Shown in pieces: positions 8,228-16,571 of a stretch of DNA of 29,920 nucleotides. The stretch is from assembly GCA_001803875.1 (NCBI GenBank), contig MHEO01000081.1, positions 28,134-58,053 of the forward strand. Reading direction: 5' to 3'. Under the pieces are notes generated by a model, which ran no database searches, had not been told where the DNA came from, and saw only the letters and a program-made list of their open reading frames with translations. Both the position numbers and the translations under genes were made by a program. The stretch's first letter is position 1; each line of letters opens with the position of its first letter. Source of the stretch: Nitrospirae bacterium RIFCSPHIGHO2_01_FULL_66_17 (lineage in GTDB: Bacteria; Nitrospirota; Nitrospiria; 2-01-FULL-66-17).

Positions 8228-9277
8228 TCAGCCACGGCCGCCCGCCGCCTCGGCCCGATCGGGCTCTTCGCGCAGCCGGGTGAAGATCATCCGGCCCGCC
8301 GTCGTCTGCAAGACGCTGGTGACCACCGCGTCCACGGTGCGCCCGATGAACTTCTTGCCCTCGTCGACCACGATCATCGTGCCGTCATCCAGATACGCCA
8401 CGCCCTGGCCGGCTTCCTTCCCCTCCCGCAACACGAAGACGCGCATCGACTCGCCGGGCAGGACCACCGGCCGCAACGCGTTGCTCAGCTCGTTGATGTT
8501 GAGCACCCGCACGCCCTGCAGCTCGGCCACCTTGTTGAGATTCAGGTCGTTGGTCACGATCTTGGCCCCCTGCCTCTTGGCCAGGGCGACCAGCTTCGCG
8601 TCGACGTCCTTGATCTGCGGAAAGTCCTCCTCCACGATGTGCACGGTGAGGTCCGGCATGTTCTGAATCCGGTGCAGGATGTCGAGCCCCCGGCGCCCCC
8701 GCGCGCGTTTGAGCGAATCCGACGAATCGGCGATGTGCTGGAGTTCGTGCAGAATGAATTGCGGGATCACAAACACGCCCTCGAGAAACCCCGTCTCGCA
8801 CAAGTCCGCGATCCGGCCGTCGATGATGACGCTGGTGTCGAGCAGCTTGCGCCCCGACGTCCCCCCCGCCGCGGCCGCCGCGGTTCCCGCGCGCGGCTCC
8901 GCCTCGCCCCACGCGTCGCCGGCCGCCGAGCCGAACCGCCACCCCAGGTATCCCAGCGCGATCAGCACGCCCGCCGGCCAGAATCGCGACGCGGTCTCGC
9001 CGATCGTCACCACGTCGCTGGCCCAGACGACGACCCCGGCCGCGCCCAGCCCCGCCGCGAACCCCAGCACGCCGCCCGCCACGCGCCGCCACGGCCACGC
9101 GTCGGCGAGCACGTCCAGGGCGAGCGGCACCGCGGCAAGCCCCAGGCCGATCAGCAGGCCGACGACCAGGCGGGCTGACTCCGACGCCCCCGCGTCGGGC
9201 GCGAACGTCACGCCCAGCGACAGCGCCACAACCAGCAGAATGATCCGCGCGCCCCACATGCGTCGACCGACCTCCAT
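8228..9277 (-). CDS. Membrane-anchored PIN-TRAM domain protein (YacL family)
   Basis: About 349 residues: four hydrophobic segments in the first 125, a low-complexity linker (GTAAAAAGG), a PIN nuclease-fold domain beginning KLLDTSVIIDGRIADL with later acidic residues in KDVDAKLVALA and IVTNDLNLNKVA, and a TRAM RNA-binding domain (RPVVLPGESMRV to TAGRMIFTR). The arrangement is that of B. subtilis YacL, commonly found next to ispD. The biochemical role of the family is not established; the domains suggest RNA binding or cleavage at the membrane. The ATG at 9277 has a poorly spaced ribosome site; the ATG at 9259 follows GGAGG and may be the true start. Confidence 0.88.
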   Translation of the reverse strand: MEVGRRMWGARIILLVVALSLGVTFAPDAGASESARLVVGLLIGLGLAAVPLALDVLADAWPWRRVAGGVLGFAAGLGAAGVVVWASDVVTIGETASRFWPAGVLIALGYLGWRFGSAAGDAWGEAEPRAGTAAAAAGGTSGRKLLDTSVIIDGRIADLCETGFLEGVFVIPQFILHELQHIADSSDSLKRARGRRGLDILHRIQNMPDLTVHIVEEDFPQIKDVDAKLVALAKRQGAKIVTNDLNLNKVAELQGVRVLNINELSNALRPVVLPGESMRVFVLREGKEAGQGVAYLDDGTMIVVDEGKKFIGRTVDAVVTSVLQTTAGRMIFTRLREEPDRAEAAGGRG

Positions 9278-9281
9278 CCCT

Positions 9282-10787
9282 CTACGGCGTGATGGTGATG
9301 AACAGCGTCTGCCCCTGACGGTTGATCAGCAGCAGGATCGACTCGTCCTTGCCGAGCCCCCGGGCGATGCGCTGAAACTCCTTCACGTCGGGCACCGCCC
9401 GGCGATTGATTTCAAGGATCAGATCGCCCCGCTGCACGCCGGCATCCTCGGCGGCGCTTCCCGGCTCCACCCGCGTGACCACCACGCCCTCTTCCTCGCT
9501 CGGCAGACCGAACCGCTGCGCGAACTCCGGGCTGATGTCGTGCACGGTCAGACCGGCCAGTCCCCCGCCGGCCTGCGCGCCCTCCTCGTCGGGCTCCCCA
9601 CCCTTCGCGAGGTCCTTCGGCTGTTCACCGATCGTCACGTCGAACAGCTGTTCCTTCTTGTCGCGGATCGCCTTGAGCTGGACCTTCGCGCCGACCTCCA
9701 ACCCCGCCACGACGTTCCGCAAGTGGACGGCGTTCTCCATGGGCTTCCGGTCGATCTCGATGATCACGTCGCCGCGCTTGACCCCCGCCTTCTCCGCCGG
9801 GCTCCCCTCCAAGATGTCGCTCACCAGGGCGCCCCGGGCCGCCTTCAGTCCGAACTGCTTGGCGAGTTCGGGACTGACCTCCTGAATCGTCACGCCCAGC
9901 CAGCCGCGCACCACCCTCCCCTTGCTGATCAGGCTGTCGATCACGGTCTTGGCCATCTTGCTCGGGACGGCGAACCCGATGCCCATATAGCCGCCGCTGC
10001 GCGTGAAGATCGCGGTATTGATGCCGATGAGCTCCCCTTTGACGTTGACCAGCGCCCCGCCCGAGTTCCCGGGGTTGATCGCGGCGTCGGTCTGGATGAA
10101 ATCCTCGTAATCGGCGATCCCCACGTTCGCCCGCCCCACGGCGCTGACGATGCCCATCGTGATGGTCTGATTCAACCCAAAGGGATTCCCCACCGCGAGG
10201 ACGTATTCGCCGACCTCCAGCCGCGTGGAATCGCCCCACGGAATCGTGGGCAGATTGGACGCCGGGATTTTGATCACCGCCAGATCCGACTTGGGGTCGG
10301 TGCCCACCAGTTTGCCCTTGAACTCCCGCTTGTCGGACAGAACGACCTTGATCTCGTCGGCCTTGGCGATCACGTGGTTGTTCGTCACGATGTACCCGCC
10401 GTCGATGATCACACCCGAGCCGAGGCTCTGCTCCTTGCGCTGTCGGGGCGCTTCGAATTGACGGTAGAACTCGTCCCCGAAGAACCGGCGGAAGAACGGG
10501 TCCTCAAAAAACGGGTTCGTCGGCGCGCCGCCCTCCTCGCCCTTGATCAGGCGCGTGGTCGAGATGTTGACCACCGCCGGCTTGACCGCCTTCGAGACCT
10601 CGACGAAGTTCGGCGCCGCGCCCAGCAGGGCCGGCCGTTCGGCGGGTTTGGATTCGTTCTGGGCCCGACTGGACGGCAACCAGCCGAGATCCGAGGCGAG
10701 AGTGAACCCGAGCACCATGCCGGCGCCGATCAACATCAACGCGAGAAATATCCCGCGGACGCCGTTCCCTGGCTTCCGATCATCCAT
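9282..10787 (-). CDS. HtrA/Deg-family periplasmic serine protease (first copy)
   Basis: ATP-independent protease and chaperone of misfolded envelope proteins. The 501 residues comprise an uncleaved-looking N-terminal membrane anchor (about 11-31), a trypsin-like domain with His138 (TNNHV), Asp168 (KSDLAV) and Ser242 (GNSGG), and two PDZ domains (about 290-385 and 405-500). A Phe-rich segment (NPFFEDPFFRRFFGDEF) before the protease core matches the regulatory LA-loop area of DegP/DegQ proteins. ATG at 10787 with AAAGGAT five bases upstream. First gene of an operon whose next member starts four bases on. A second HtrA lies at 15171-16571. Confidence 0.95.
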   Translation of the reverse strand: MDDRKPGNGVRGIFLALMLIGAGMVLGFTLASDLGWLPSSRAQNESKPAERPALLGAAPNFVEVSKAVKPAVVNISTTRLIKGEEGGAPTNPFFEDPFFRRFFGDEFYRQFEAPRQRKEQSLGSGVIIDGGYIVTNNHVIAKADEIKVVLSDKREFKGKLVGTDPKSDLAVIKIPASNLPTIPWGDSTRLEVGEYVLAVGNPFGLNQTITMGIVSAVGRANVGIADYEDFIQTDAAINPGNSGGALVNVKGELIGINTAIFTRSGGYMGIGFAVPSKMAKTVIDSLISKGRVVRGWLGVTIQEVSPELAKQFGLKAARGALVSDILEGSPAEKAGVKRGDVIIEIDRKPMENAVHLRNVVAGLEVGAKVQLKAIRDKKEQLFDVTIGEQPKDLAKGGEPDEEGAQAGGGLAGLTVHDISPEFAQRFGLPSEEEGVVVTRVEPGSAAEDAGVQRGDLILEINRRAVPDVKEFQRIARGLGKDESILLLINRQGQTLFITITP

Positions 10788-10824
10788 CAGGCATCCTTTC
10801 GAGTGCGCTCAGTACGATGAAGAG

Positions 10825-10853
10825 ATTATACGACGCGGTTTTTCCGAATGCAA
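10825..10853 (-). promoter_or_regulatory. Strong sigma-70 promoter of the htrA-PIN-ispD-ispF-cysE operon
   Basis: TTGCAT (10848-10853), 17-bp spacer, perfect TATAAT (10825-10830) on the minus strand. The start site would be about 30 bases before the htrA ATG. No second promoter was evident within the operon. Confidence 0.7.
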
Positions 10854-10909
10854 AGCAGACGTTGAAGCTCCCTGCAGCACGCTGCGGGGAATGTACTCGC
10901 AATGCACGT

Positions 10910-12133
10910 TCAGCGGCCGTCGCCGGCCGACTCGACCGCGCGGAAACCCGCGAGGTGGATCGCGCGACGGATCCGCTCGGGCGTCGCGGCGGGCCCTTCG
11001 AGGTCCACGTCGGCCGATCGCGACGCCAGATCGACCCGGACCGCCGTGACGCCGTCCAGCCGGCCGATCGCCCGTTCCGCCGCGCGCGCGCAGTACGAGC
11101 AGGTCATGCCGTCGATCACCACGTGGAGGCGCCTCGCGCCCACGACCGCCGGCGCGCCGGGGGCGCCGCGGTCGGCCGCGTCGGCCGCCGGATGATGGCT
11201 GTGTTCCGTGTCGAGGACCGAGGGGTGCTCGTGCTGATGGAGAATGTCGCCGTGCTGGTGGGAATGTTCGTGGCTCTGCGGCTCGCCCGCCGCCTCGGAC
11301 ACGGGCGGGCGCACCCACCAGCGGCGCAGGGAGTCGTACCCGAGCGCCAACATGAACACGGCCGACGCGAACAGGACGATCGTCGCCCCGGACGAGGCGT
11401 TCGCATGGAAACTCCAATACATCCCACCCACCCCGCAGAAGACACCGATCCCGATCGCCCCGAAGACCAGCCGGTGGAAACTGTTGGTCAACATCCGGGC
11501 CGTCGCCGCGGGAATGACGATCGCCGCGACCATCAACATGACGCCGAGCACCTGCATCGACACGACCACCGTCGCCGCCAACACCAGGGCAAACGCCGTG
11601 TCGACCCATTCGACCGGCACGCCGTACACCTTGGCCACCTCGGGGTCGAACGTCGTGAAAAGGATCTGCTTGTAGAGCACAAAGATGACGAGCCCGGAAA
11701 CGAGGAGCACGCCGGCGATGACGATCAAGTCGTCCGTCGTCACTCCCAGGATGTTGCCGAACAGGGCCGCTTCGAAATTTCGGGTGAACTTGCGCACGCG
11801 GCTGATGAGCACCACCCCCACCGCGAAGCTCGCCGTGGTCACGATACCGATCACCGCGTCGGCGCCGATCTTCTTGCGCTTCGAGATGGAGTTGATGAGC
11901 AGCGCGGAGAGGAACCCCCACAGACCCGCCCCGACGTAGAAGTTCCAGTTCATCACGTAGCTGACCACCGCGCCGCCGAAGACCGAGTGCGAGAGCCCGT
12001 GGCCGATGTAACTCATGTTGCGCAGGACGATGTACACGCCGATCAGGCCGCAGATGGCGCCGGTCATCGCCGCCGCCAGCAACCCGTGGCGGAAGAACTC
12101 GTACTGGAACGGTTCAAACAGGGTCTCGATCAT
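10910..12133 (-). CDS. Metal ABC transporter permease fused to a His-rich linker and HMA domain
   Basis: A 407-residue protein. Residues 1-270 form an ABC-3 family permease (Zn/Mn/Fe type) with about eight membrane helices. Residues 288-314 are a linker with ten histidines (HEHSHQHG..LHQHEH..EHSHH). Residues 336-403 form a ferredoxin-like HMA domain with GMTCSYCA (Cys345 and Cys348), the metal-binding motif of copper chaperones and P1B ATPases. Permeases of this family normally end after the membrane domain. The tail is probably cytoplasmic (inferred) and could bind or hand over incoming metal. The ATG at 12133 has AGGAGG just upstream and overlaps the end of the ATPase gene by 20 bases; an upstream frame extension to 12193 is unlikely. 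No binding-protein gene lies nearby. Confidence 0.88.
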   Translation of the reverse strand: MIETLFEPFQYEFFRHGLLAAAMTGAICGLIGVYIVLRNMSYIGHGLSHSVFGGAVVSYVMNWNFYVGAGLWGFLSALLINSISKRKKIGADAVIGIVTTASFAVGVVLISRVRKFTRNFEAALFGNILGVTTDDLIVIAGVLLVSGLVIFVLYKQILFTTFDPEVAKVYGVPVEWVDTAFALVLAATVVVSMQVLGVMLMVAAIVIPAATARMLTNSFHRLVFGAIGIGVFCGVGGMYWSFHANASSGATIVLFASAVFMLALGYDSLRRWWVRPPVSEAAGEPQSHEHSHQHGDILHQHEHPSVLDTEHSHHPAADAADRGAPGAPAVVGARRLHVVIDGMTCSYCARAAERAIGRLDGVTAVRVDLASRSADVDLEGPAATPERIRRAIHLAGFRAVESAGDGR

Positions 12134-13010
12134 CCGCCTCCTGCCGCGCGGCGCGCGGAGCGTAGCCGGGCCCCACGTCCGGGCTGTCGGCAATCAGCAA
12201 CAGCCCGTCCTGTCGGACCACCACCATTTCGGAATTATACGTGCGGCTCAGGATCGCCGAGGTGAACACCTCCTGGGGATCGCCCTGCGCCACGATGTGC
12301 CGATTGAAGCAGATCACCCAGGGAAGGTGACGCGCCACGCTGTTGAGGTCGTGGGTGGTCAGGATGATCGTGATCCCTTCCCGGTTCAGTTGGGAGAGCA
12401 GGTGGAGGATGTGATGCTGGGTCTTGAGATCGACCCCCGACGTGGGTTCATCCAGGATAAGCAGACGCGGCCGACTGATCAGCGCGCGGGCGAGGAACAC
12501 GCGCTGCTGTTCGCCGCCCGAGAGCGCCCGGATCTGGCGATCGGCGTACTGCCGGATGCCCAGGTGATCGAGGAGATCGAGCGCGATCCGCCGGTCCTCG
12601 CGGCTGGGCCACGGCAACCAGCCCGCCTCCCGGTGCCGCCCCATCAGGACGACCTGTTCGACCGTCACCGGAAAATTCCAGTTGACGGTCTCGACCTGCG
12701 GCACGTACCCCACCCCGCGGACCGTGCGGCCCTTCACGAGCTGCCCGCCCACCGCCACCGAGCCGGCCGTCGCGCCCACGACGCCCAGGATGACCTTGAG
12801 CAGCGTCGTCTTCCCGGATCCGCTGGGACCGACGATGCCGGTGTAGAGCCCCGACGGGATCGAGAGGTCGAGGCCCTCGAACACGATTTTGTCGTCGTAG
12901 CCGCTGGTGACGCCGTCAAACCGCACGATCGGCGGAGCCGACCGGTCCGGGAGAGGCGCTACCCGATCATCGTTCACGATCGACCATGCTGTCTTGCCGT
13001 GCAGGCTCAC
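12114..13010 (-). CDS. Metal ABC transporter ATP-binding protein (ZnuC/MntB-like)
   Basis: Energises the permease encoded downstream. All ABC motifs are intact: Walker A GPSGSGKTT, Q-loop YVPQVE, signature LSGGEQQR, Walker B LLILDEP and H-loop THD. The stretch VNWNFPVTVEQVVLMGR is typical of Zn/Mn/Fe importers. The metal cannot be decided from the ATPase. The start is given as the GTG at 13010; about 25 residues then precede the core (PPIVRFDGVTSGY), so a later start is possible. The 3' end overlaps the permease gene, implying coupled translation. No substrate-binding protein lies in the operon, so it must be encoded elsewhere. Confidence 0.9.
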   Translation of the reverse strand: MSLHGKTAWSIVNDDRVAPLPDRSAPPIVRFDGVTSGYDDKIVFEGLDLSIPSGLYTGIVGPSGSGKTTLLKVILGVVGATAGSVAVGGQLVKGRTVRGVGYVPQVETVNWNFPVTVEQVVLMGRHREAGWLPWPSREDRRIALDLLDHLGIRQYADRQIRALSGGEQQRVFLARALISRPRLLILDEPTSGVDLKTQHHILHLLSQLNREGITIILTTHDLNSVARHLPWVICFNRHIVAQGDPQEVFTSAILSRTYNSEMVVVRQDGLLLIADSPDVGPGYAPRAARQEADDRDPV

Positions 13011-13081
13011 ACGAGCCGTCCCGGTCTCGCGTCGACGTCATCGACCGTCTGTCTCCATTTCTTTCTCGTCAGCCGCCCACT

Positions 13082-13098
13082 CCGTCCGAAACGGACGG
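13082..13098. promoter_or_regulatory. Inverted repeat at the predicted transcription start of the metal transporter
   Basis: Perfect 7-bp arms (CCGTCCG / CGGACGG) separated by three bases, lying just downstream of the -10 box of the minus-strand promoter. Its position suits a repressor operator. It does not resemble the Zur, Fur or MntR consensus sequences I know. Confidence 0.4.
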
Positions 13099-13104
13099 TC
13101 TCTC

Positions 13105-13134
13105 ACCGTATCAGACGCCACGAAAAGCTGTCAA
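13105..13134 (-). promoter_or_regulatory. Candidate promoter of the metal ABC transporter operon
   Basis: Perfect -35 TTGACA (13129-13134), 18-bp spacer and a weak -10 TACGGT (13105-13110). A perfect -35 with a poor -10 would fit a regulated promoter. Confidence 0.4.
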
Positions 13135-13198
13135 GCCGCAGTGCGCGGCTCGCGGGCGGGGCGGGCGCATCTCGTGTCTGATGGGACCCGCGACGTCG

Positions 13199-13229
13199 TT
13201 GTCGAATCGGTGTGCAAATTTGTTATAAT
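13199..13229 (+). promoter_or_regulatory. Extended -10 promoter of the 612-residue protein gene
   Basis: Perfect TATAAT at 13224-13229 preceded by TG plus one base (extended -10), with TTGTCG at 13199-13204 and a long 19-bp spacer. The 5' leader would be about 45 bases. Confidence 0.55.
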
Positions 13230-13282
13230 GATCGGGCGATTTCCGGGCGACACGCAACTCCTGGCGCAACACCGATGCGGGA

Positions 13283-15121
13283 ATGATCGAAGACATTCGC
13301 CTCCACGGGCAAGTGACGCCGATGGTCGAGTATTTCGCGACCATCGCGGGACGCGCGGTGGGGCACCAGTTCTTCTACGAGCCCTCTCCCGACGGGCGGC
13401 CGGGCACCATCCGGTTTTTCGCCGCCGGCCACGAATTCCTGATCGGCCACGAGGGCCTGAGCTACAAAGGCAACGGGGGGAGCTTCTGTCGGTATATGTT
13501 CGGCGTCAATCTCCCGCTCAAGGATCTGGTCAAGAAGGAGGTCGTCAACCGCCTGGTCCTCAACGGCGCGATCCTCGACCCGACCGGCCAGTCCATCCGG
13601 TTCACCGACCAGACCGACCGCCGCGAATCCTACGAAGAGGTCTTTCGGAGCGGCAACGCCCTGTGCAACTACTATTTCTTCGTCCAACTCCCGGATCAAT
13701 CGCCGCTGCACAAGCAGCAGGAATGGTTGCTGCGTCTGATCGGGCGAACCGTGAAGCACTCGCCCCACATCGCCGCGCAGGAGGACGTCCAGATCGTCCG
13801 CAGCCTGTACGACGCGCTCAAGGAGCCGCGGGCCGTCGTGTACCTGTTCAAGCTGACCCACCGCGGTCACGCGGCGTATTATCAGCACTACGAGCAGGTC
13901 TACACCTCGCGGATGCACAACGAGGAGAGCGCGCTCCACCGCCTCGACGAGATCGCCCGCGAGCACCGGATCGACCTCTACCAGCAGACCCGGATGCAGA
14001 TCGACGTGGTCTACCAGTACCCGGACAACAAGCGGTTGATCGACGACTACAAGGACCTCCTGACCGAGATGCTCGCGGATCCCAGCGCCGCCCAGGCCAT
14101 TCTCACCAAACTCAACCGCCTCCGGACCCTCAGCGTCCGCCACGCCATTCCGCTCGAGGTCTTTCACACGCTCGACGGCATCTTTCTCAAGGACAAGACC
14201 GTCGAGCGGTTCGAGGAACCGGAACATCTCGCCGCCGCGCGCAACATCCTCGAGAGCCTCTTCCTCCAGACCGGCGAGACCGACGGCACGGTGCTGAAGG
14301 AGGAGCTGGCCACCCTGCTGCGCGCCAAACGTCAGGCCATCGAGCGGCGCGATTTCGCCTTCGACGCCCTCCTGCTCGACGTCGGGAAGAACTGCGACGA
14401 GTACGCCTCCCAATCGGGCGACTCGCGCATTCTGGAGCGCTTCAGCCTCATCGTCACGTGCTTCGACCGCTTCGACGCCACGTACACCTACCTCAACCAG
14501 ATGGTGTTCATGGACGACGACAAGACGACCGAGACCATCCTCAAGACGATCCACGCCAACAAGAAGATTTTCGACGACCTCGCGCCAAAGCTGTTCAAGG
14601 AGCTCTTCATCGATTCGATCGTCAAGGACCGCTACCTCACCGACTTCGGGCGGCGCAAGATCTTCATCGTCTTCCAGGGGCTCAAGGAGGTCGACGACCA
14701 CCGTCTCACGCTGCAGGAGGTCACCAACCAGGTCCGGCAGGTCAACACCGAGGCGCTGATCTATCGCCAGACGCATCACCAATTGAAGCGCTACCTCAAG
14801 CAATTCATCAAACCGGCCCAGCCCGAGGAGCTGACGCACCTCCGGGATCAGCTCTCCCAGGAACTCCAGCGCAAGGGGCTGATCCCCGCGCCGATTCCGG
14901 AGGCCGTCTTTCACAAGATCGTTCGGGACCTGAACCGGGAAGCCATCTACTTTTACGAGGTGTTGCCGACGCTCGTTGCCTCACCGGGCGGCGCGGAGGG
15001 GCGTCGCGACGCGTACCTGACGTCGAGCGGCGTCGATCGCTACGACCTGGAAGAACTGGAACGCGAATATTTTCAGCACCACCGGCTCGATGAGACGCTG
15101 CTGCAGACGCTCCAACGGTAG
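13283..15121 (+). CDS. Large conserved-looking protein of unknown function
   Basis: A 612-residue soluble protein with no signal peptide or membrane segment and no nucleotide-binding or catalytic motif that I recognise. It is rich in charged and aromatic residues and appears mostly alpha-helical. The N-terminal 80 residues look beta-rich (GTIRFFAAGHEFLIGHEGLSYKG). From memory it may belong to the uncharacterised TIGR04442-type family, but I cannot verify this. The ATG at 13283 has only a weak ribosome site; Met14 (13322) is an alternative. The gene has its own promoter, is divergent from the metal transporter, and is followed 49 bases later by htrA. Codon use matches the neighbours, so it looks native. 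Confidence 0.85.
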   Translation: MIEDIRLHGQVTPMVEYFATIAGRAVGHQFFYEPSPDGRPGTIRFFAAGHEFLIGHEGLSYKGNGGSFCRYMFGVNLPLKDLVKKEVVNRLVLNGAILDPTGQSIRFTDQTDRRESYEEVFRSGNALCNYYFFVQLPDQSPLHKQQEWLLRLIGRTVKHSPHIAAQEDVQIVRSLYDALKEPRAVVYLFKLTHRGHAAYYQHYEQVYTSRMHNEESALHRLDEIAREHRIDLYQQTRMQIDVVYQYPDNKRLIDDYKDLLTEMLADPSAAQAILTKLNRLRTLSVRHAIPLEVFHTLDGIFLKDKTVERFEEPEHLAAARNILESLFLQTGETDGTVLKEELATLLRAKRQAIERRDFAFDALLLDVGKNCDEYASQSGDSRILERFSLIVTCFDRFDATYTYLNQMVFMDDDKTTETILKTIHANKKIFDDLAPKLFKELFIDSIVKDRYLTDFGRRKIFIVFQGLKEVDDHRLTLQEVTNQVRQVNTEALIYRQTHHQLKRYLKQFIKPAQPEELTHLRDQLSQELQRKGLIPAPIPEAVFHKIVRDLNREAIYFYEVLPTLVASPGGAEGRRDAYLTSSGVDRYDLEELEREYFQHHRLDETLLQTLQR

Positions 15122-15170
15122 GACGCCGCGTCGGCGCCGGACATCCATCCCTCACACAAGGAGTCGCACC

Positions 15171-16571
15171 ATGTCGGCCACCCCTGTTCTCGCCCCCGCT
15201 CCTCGCCGCGCCGTCACGATCGCCGTGGCGAGCCTGGTGTGTTCCCTCCTTCTGCTGGGGCCGAGCCCCGGCCTCGCCAAGGAGCTGCCCGGTCTGAAGG
15301 CGCTCACCGAGTTTCAAGACGTGTTCGTGGACATCGCCGAGCACGTCAAGCCGGCGGTGGTCAACATCTCGACCGGCGGAACGCCCGCCGCCCCCCGCCC
15401 GGGGGGGGAGCGCTTTCGGCAACGCCCGGACTCGCCGAGCAGCGGCTCCGGCGTGATCATCGACAAGGAGGGCTACATCGTCACGAACAACCACGTGGTC
15501 GGCGACGCCGCCGAGGTCGAAGTCCGTCTGCTGGACAAGCGGAAGTTCACCGGCAAGGTCGTCGGCCGCGATCCCGACACCGATCTGGCGGTGGTGAAAA
15601 TCACCTCGAAGACGCCGCTGCCCACGGTGCCGATGGGCGACTCCAGCCAGGTCAAGGTGGGACAGTGGGTCATCGCGGTGGGCAACCCGTTCGGCCTGGA
15701 GAGCACGCTCACGGTCGGCGTGGTGAGCGCGCTCAAGCGGGAGAACGTCAACCTCTCCCGCTACGAGGAGTTCATCCAGACCGACGCGTCGATCAACCCG
15801 GGCAACAGCGGCGGGCCGCTGTTCAACATCCGCGGCGAAATCATCGGGATCAACACCGCGATCATCAATTTCGCGCAAGGCATCGGCTTCGCCATCCCCT
15901 CGAAGATGGTGCAAGAGGTGGTGCCGCAGCTCATCGCGAAGGGGAAGGTCAGCCGCGGGTGGCTGGGGGTGGGGATTCAGTCCGTGACCGAGGAGTTGGC
16001 GACCCAGTTTCACCTGGAGCGCGAGGAGGGGGTCCTGGTCAACGAGGTCTTCGAGGGCGAGCCGGCGCAGAAGGCGGGCATCCAGGCCGGGGATATCATC
16101 CTGTCGGTCGACAACGCCGCCGTGGACACCCCCACCAGCCTGGCCAAGGCGGTGGCCGGCCTGACCCCCGGCAAGCCCGCCGTGCTCAAGATCCTGCGCA
16201 ACGGCGAACCGCGCCAGATCTCGGTCCTGCTGACGGAGCGGAAAGACGAGGCCGAAGCGGCCGAGGCGGTGCCGGCGAAGACCCCCGAATCGGTGCTGGG
16301 CCTGAACATCCAGGGCCTGACCCAGGAGATCGCGGACCGGCTCAAGCTCAAGGACCTCAAGGGCGTCCTGGTCACGAAGGTGGAGCCCGACAGCCTCGCG
16401 GATCGCGGGGGCCTCAAGGAGGGCGACGTGATCAAGGAGATCAACCGGCACGCCATCGACACCGCCGAGGACTTTCGGAAAGCGAGCGACGGGCTCAAGA
16501 CCGAGGAGGGCGTCCTGGTCCGGTTGATCCGCGAGCAGCGGGGCCTGTTCCTCGTGCTGAATGACAAGTAG
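15171..16571 (+). CDS. HtrA/Deg-family periplasmic serine protease (second copy)
   Basis: A 466-residue exported protease. The N terminus has a basic n-region, a hydrophobic core (AVASLVCSLLLLG) and a likely signal peptidase site after GLA (near residue 36). Triad residues are His108 (TNNHV), Asp138 (DTDLAVVK) and Ser213 (GNSGGP). Two PDZ domains follow (about 255-350 and 370-465). The Phe-rich loop of the other copy is replaced by a short Pro/Arg-rich stretch, so regulation or substrates probably differ. The frame is open further upstream, but the ATG at 15171 has AAGGAG seven bases before it and gives a proper signal peptide. The 3' end overlaps bioA by 11 bases. Confidence 0.95.
   Translation: MSATPVLAPAPRRAVTIAVASLVCSLLLLGPSPGLAKELPGLKALTEFQDVFVDIAEHVKPAVVNISTGGTPAAPRPGGERFRQRPDSPSSGSGVIIDKEGYIVTNNHVVGDAAEVEVRLLDKRKFTGKVVGRDPDTDLAVVKITSKTPLPTVPMGDSSQVKVGQWVIAVGNPFGLESTLTVGVVSALKRENVNLSRYEEFIQTDASINPGNSGGPLFNIRGEIIGINTAIINFAQGIGFAIPSKMVQEVVPQLIAKGKVSRGWLGVGIQSVTEELATQFHLEREEGVLVNEVFEGEPAQKAGIQAGDIILSVDNAAVDTPTSLAKAVAGLTPGKPAVLKILRNGEPRQISVLLTERKDEAEAAEAVPAKTPESVLGLNIQGLTQEIADRLKLKDLKGVLVTKVEPDSLADRGGLKEGDVIKEINRHAIDTAEDFRKASDGLKTEEGVLVRLIREQRGLFLVLNDK

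Noticed and set aside
8679..10820. 713-residue plus-strand open frame
   Set aside because: Lies opposite the well-supported PIN/TRAM and htrA genes; no domain or ribosome site.
10860..10909. Terminator hairpin after the permease gene
   Set aside because: CCCCGCAG/CTGCAGGG pairs imperfectly and has no T-tract; too weak to list.
12134..12193. Upstream start for the metal permease
   Set aside because: The extension overlaps the ATPase gene further and adds an Arg/Pro-rich stretch; the ATG at 12133 has AGGAGG directly upstream.
14808..16451. 547-residue minus-strand open frame
   Set aside because: Mirror of the second htrA gene, with shadow-type composition.
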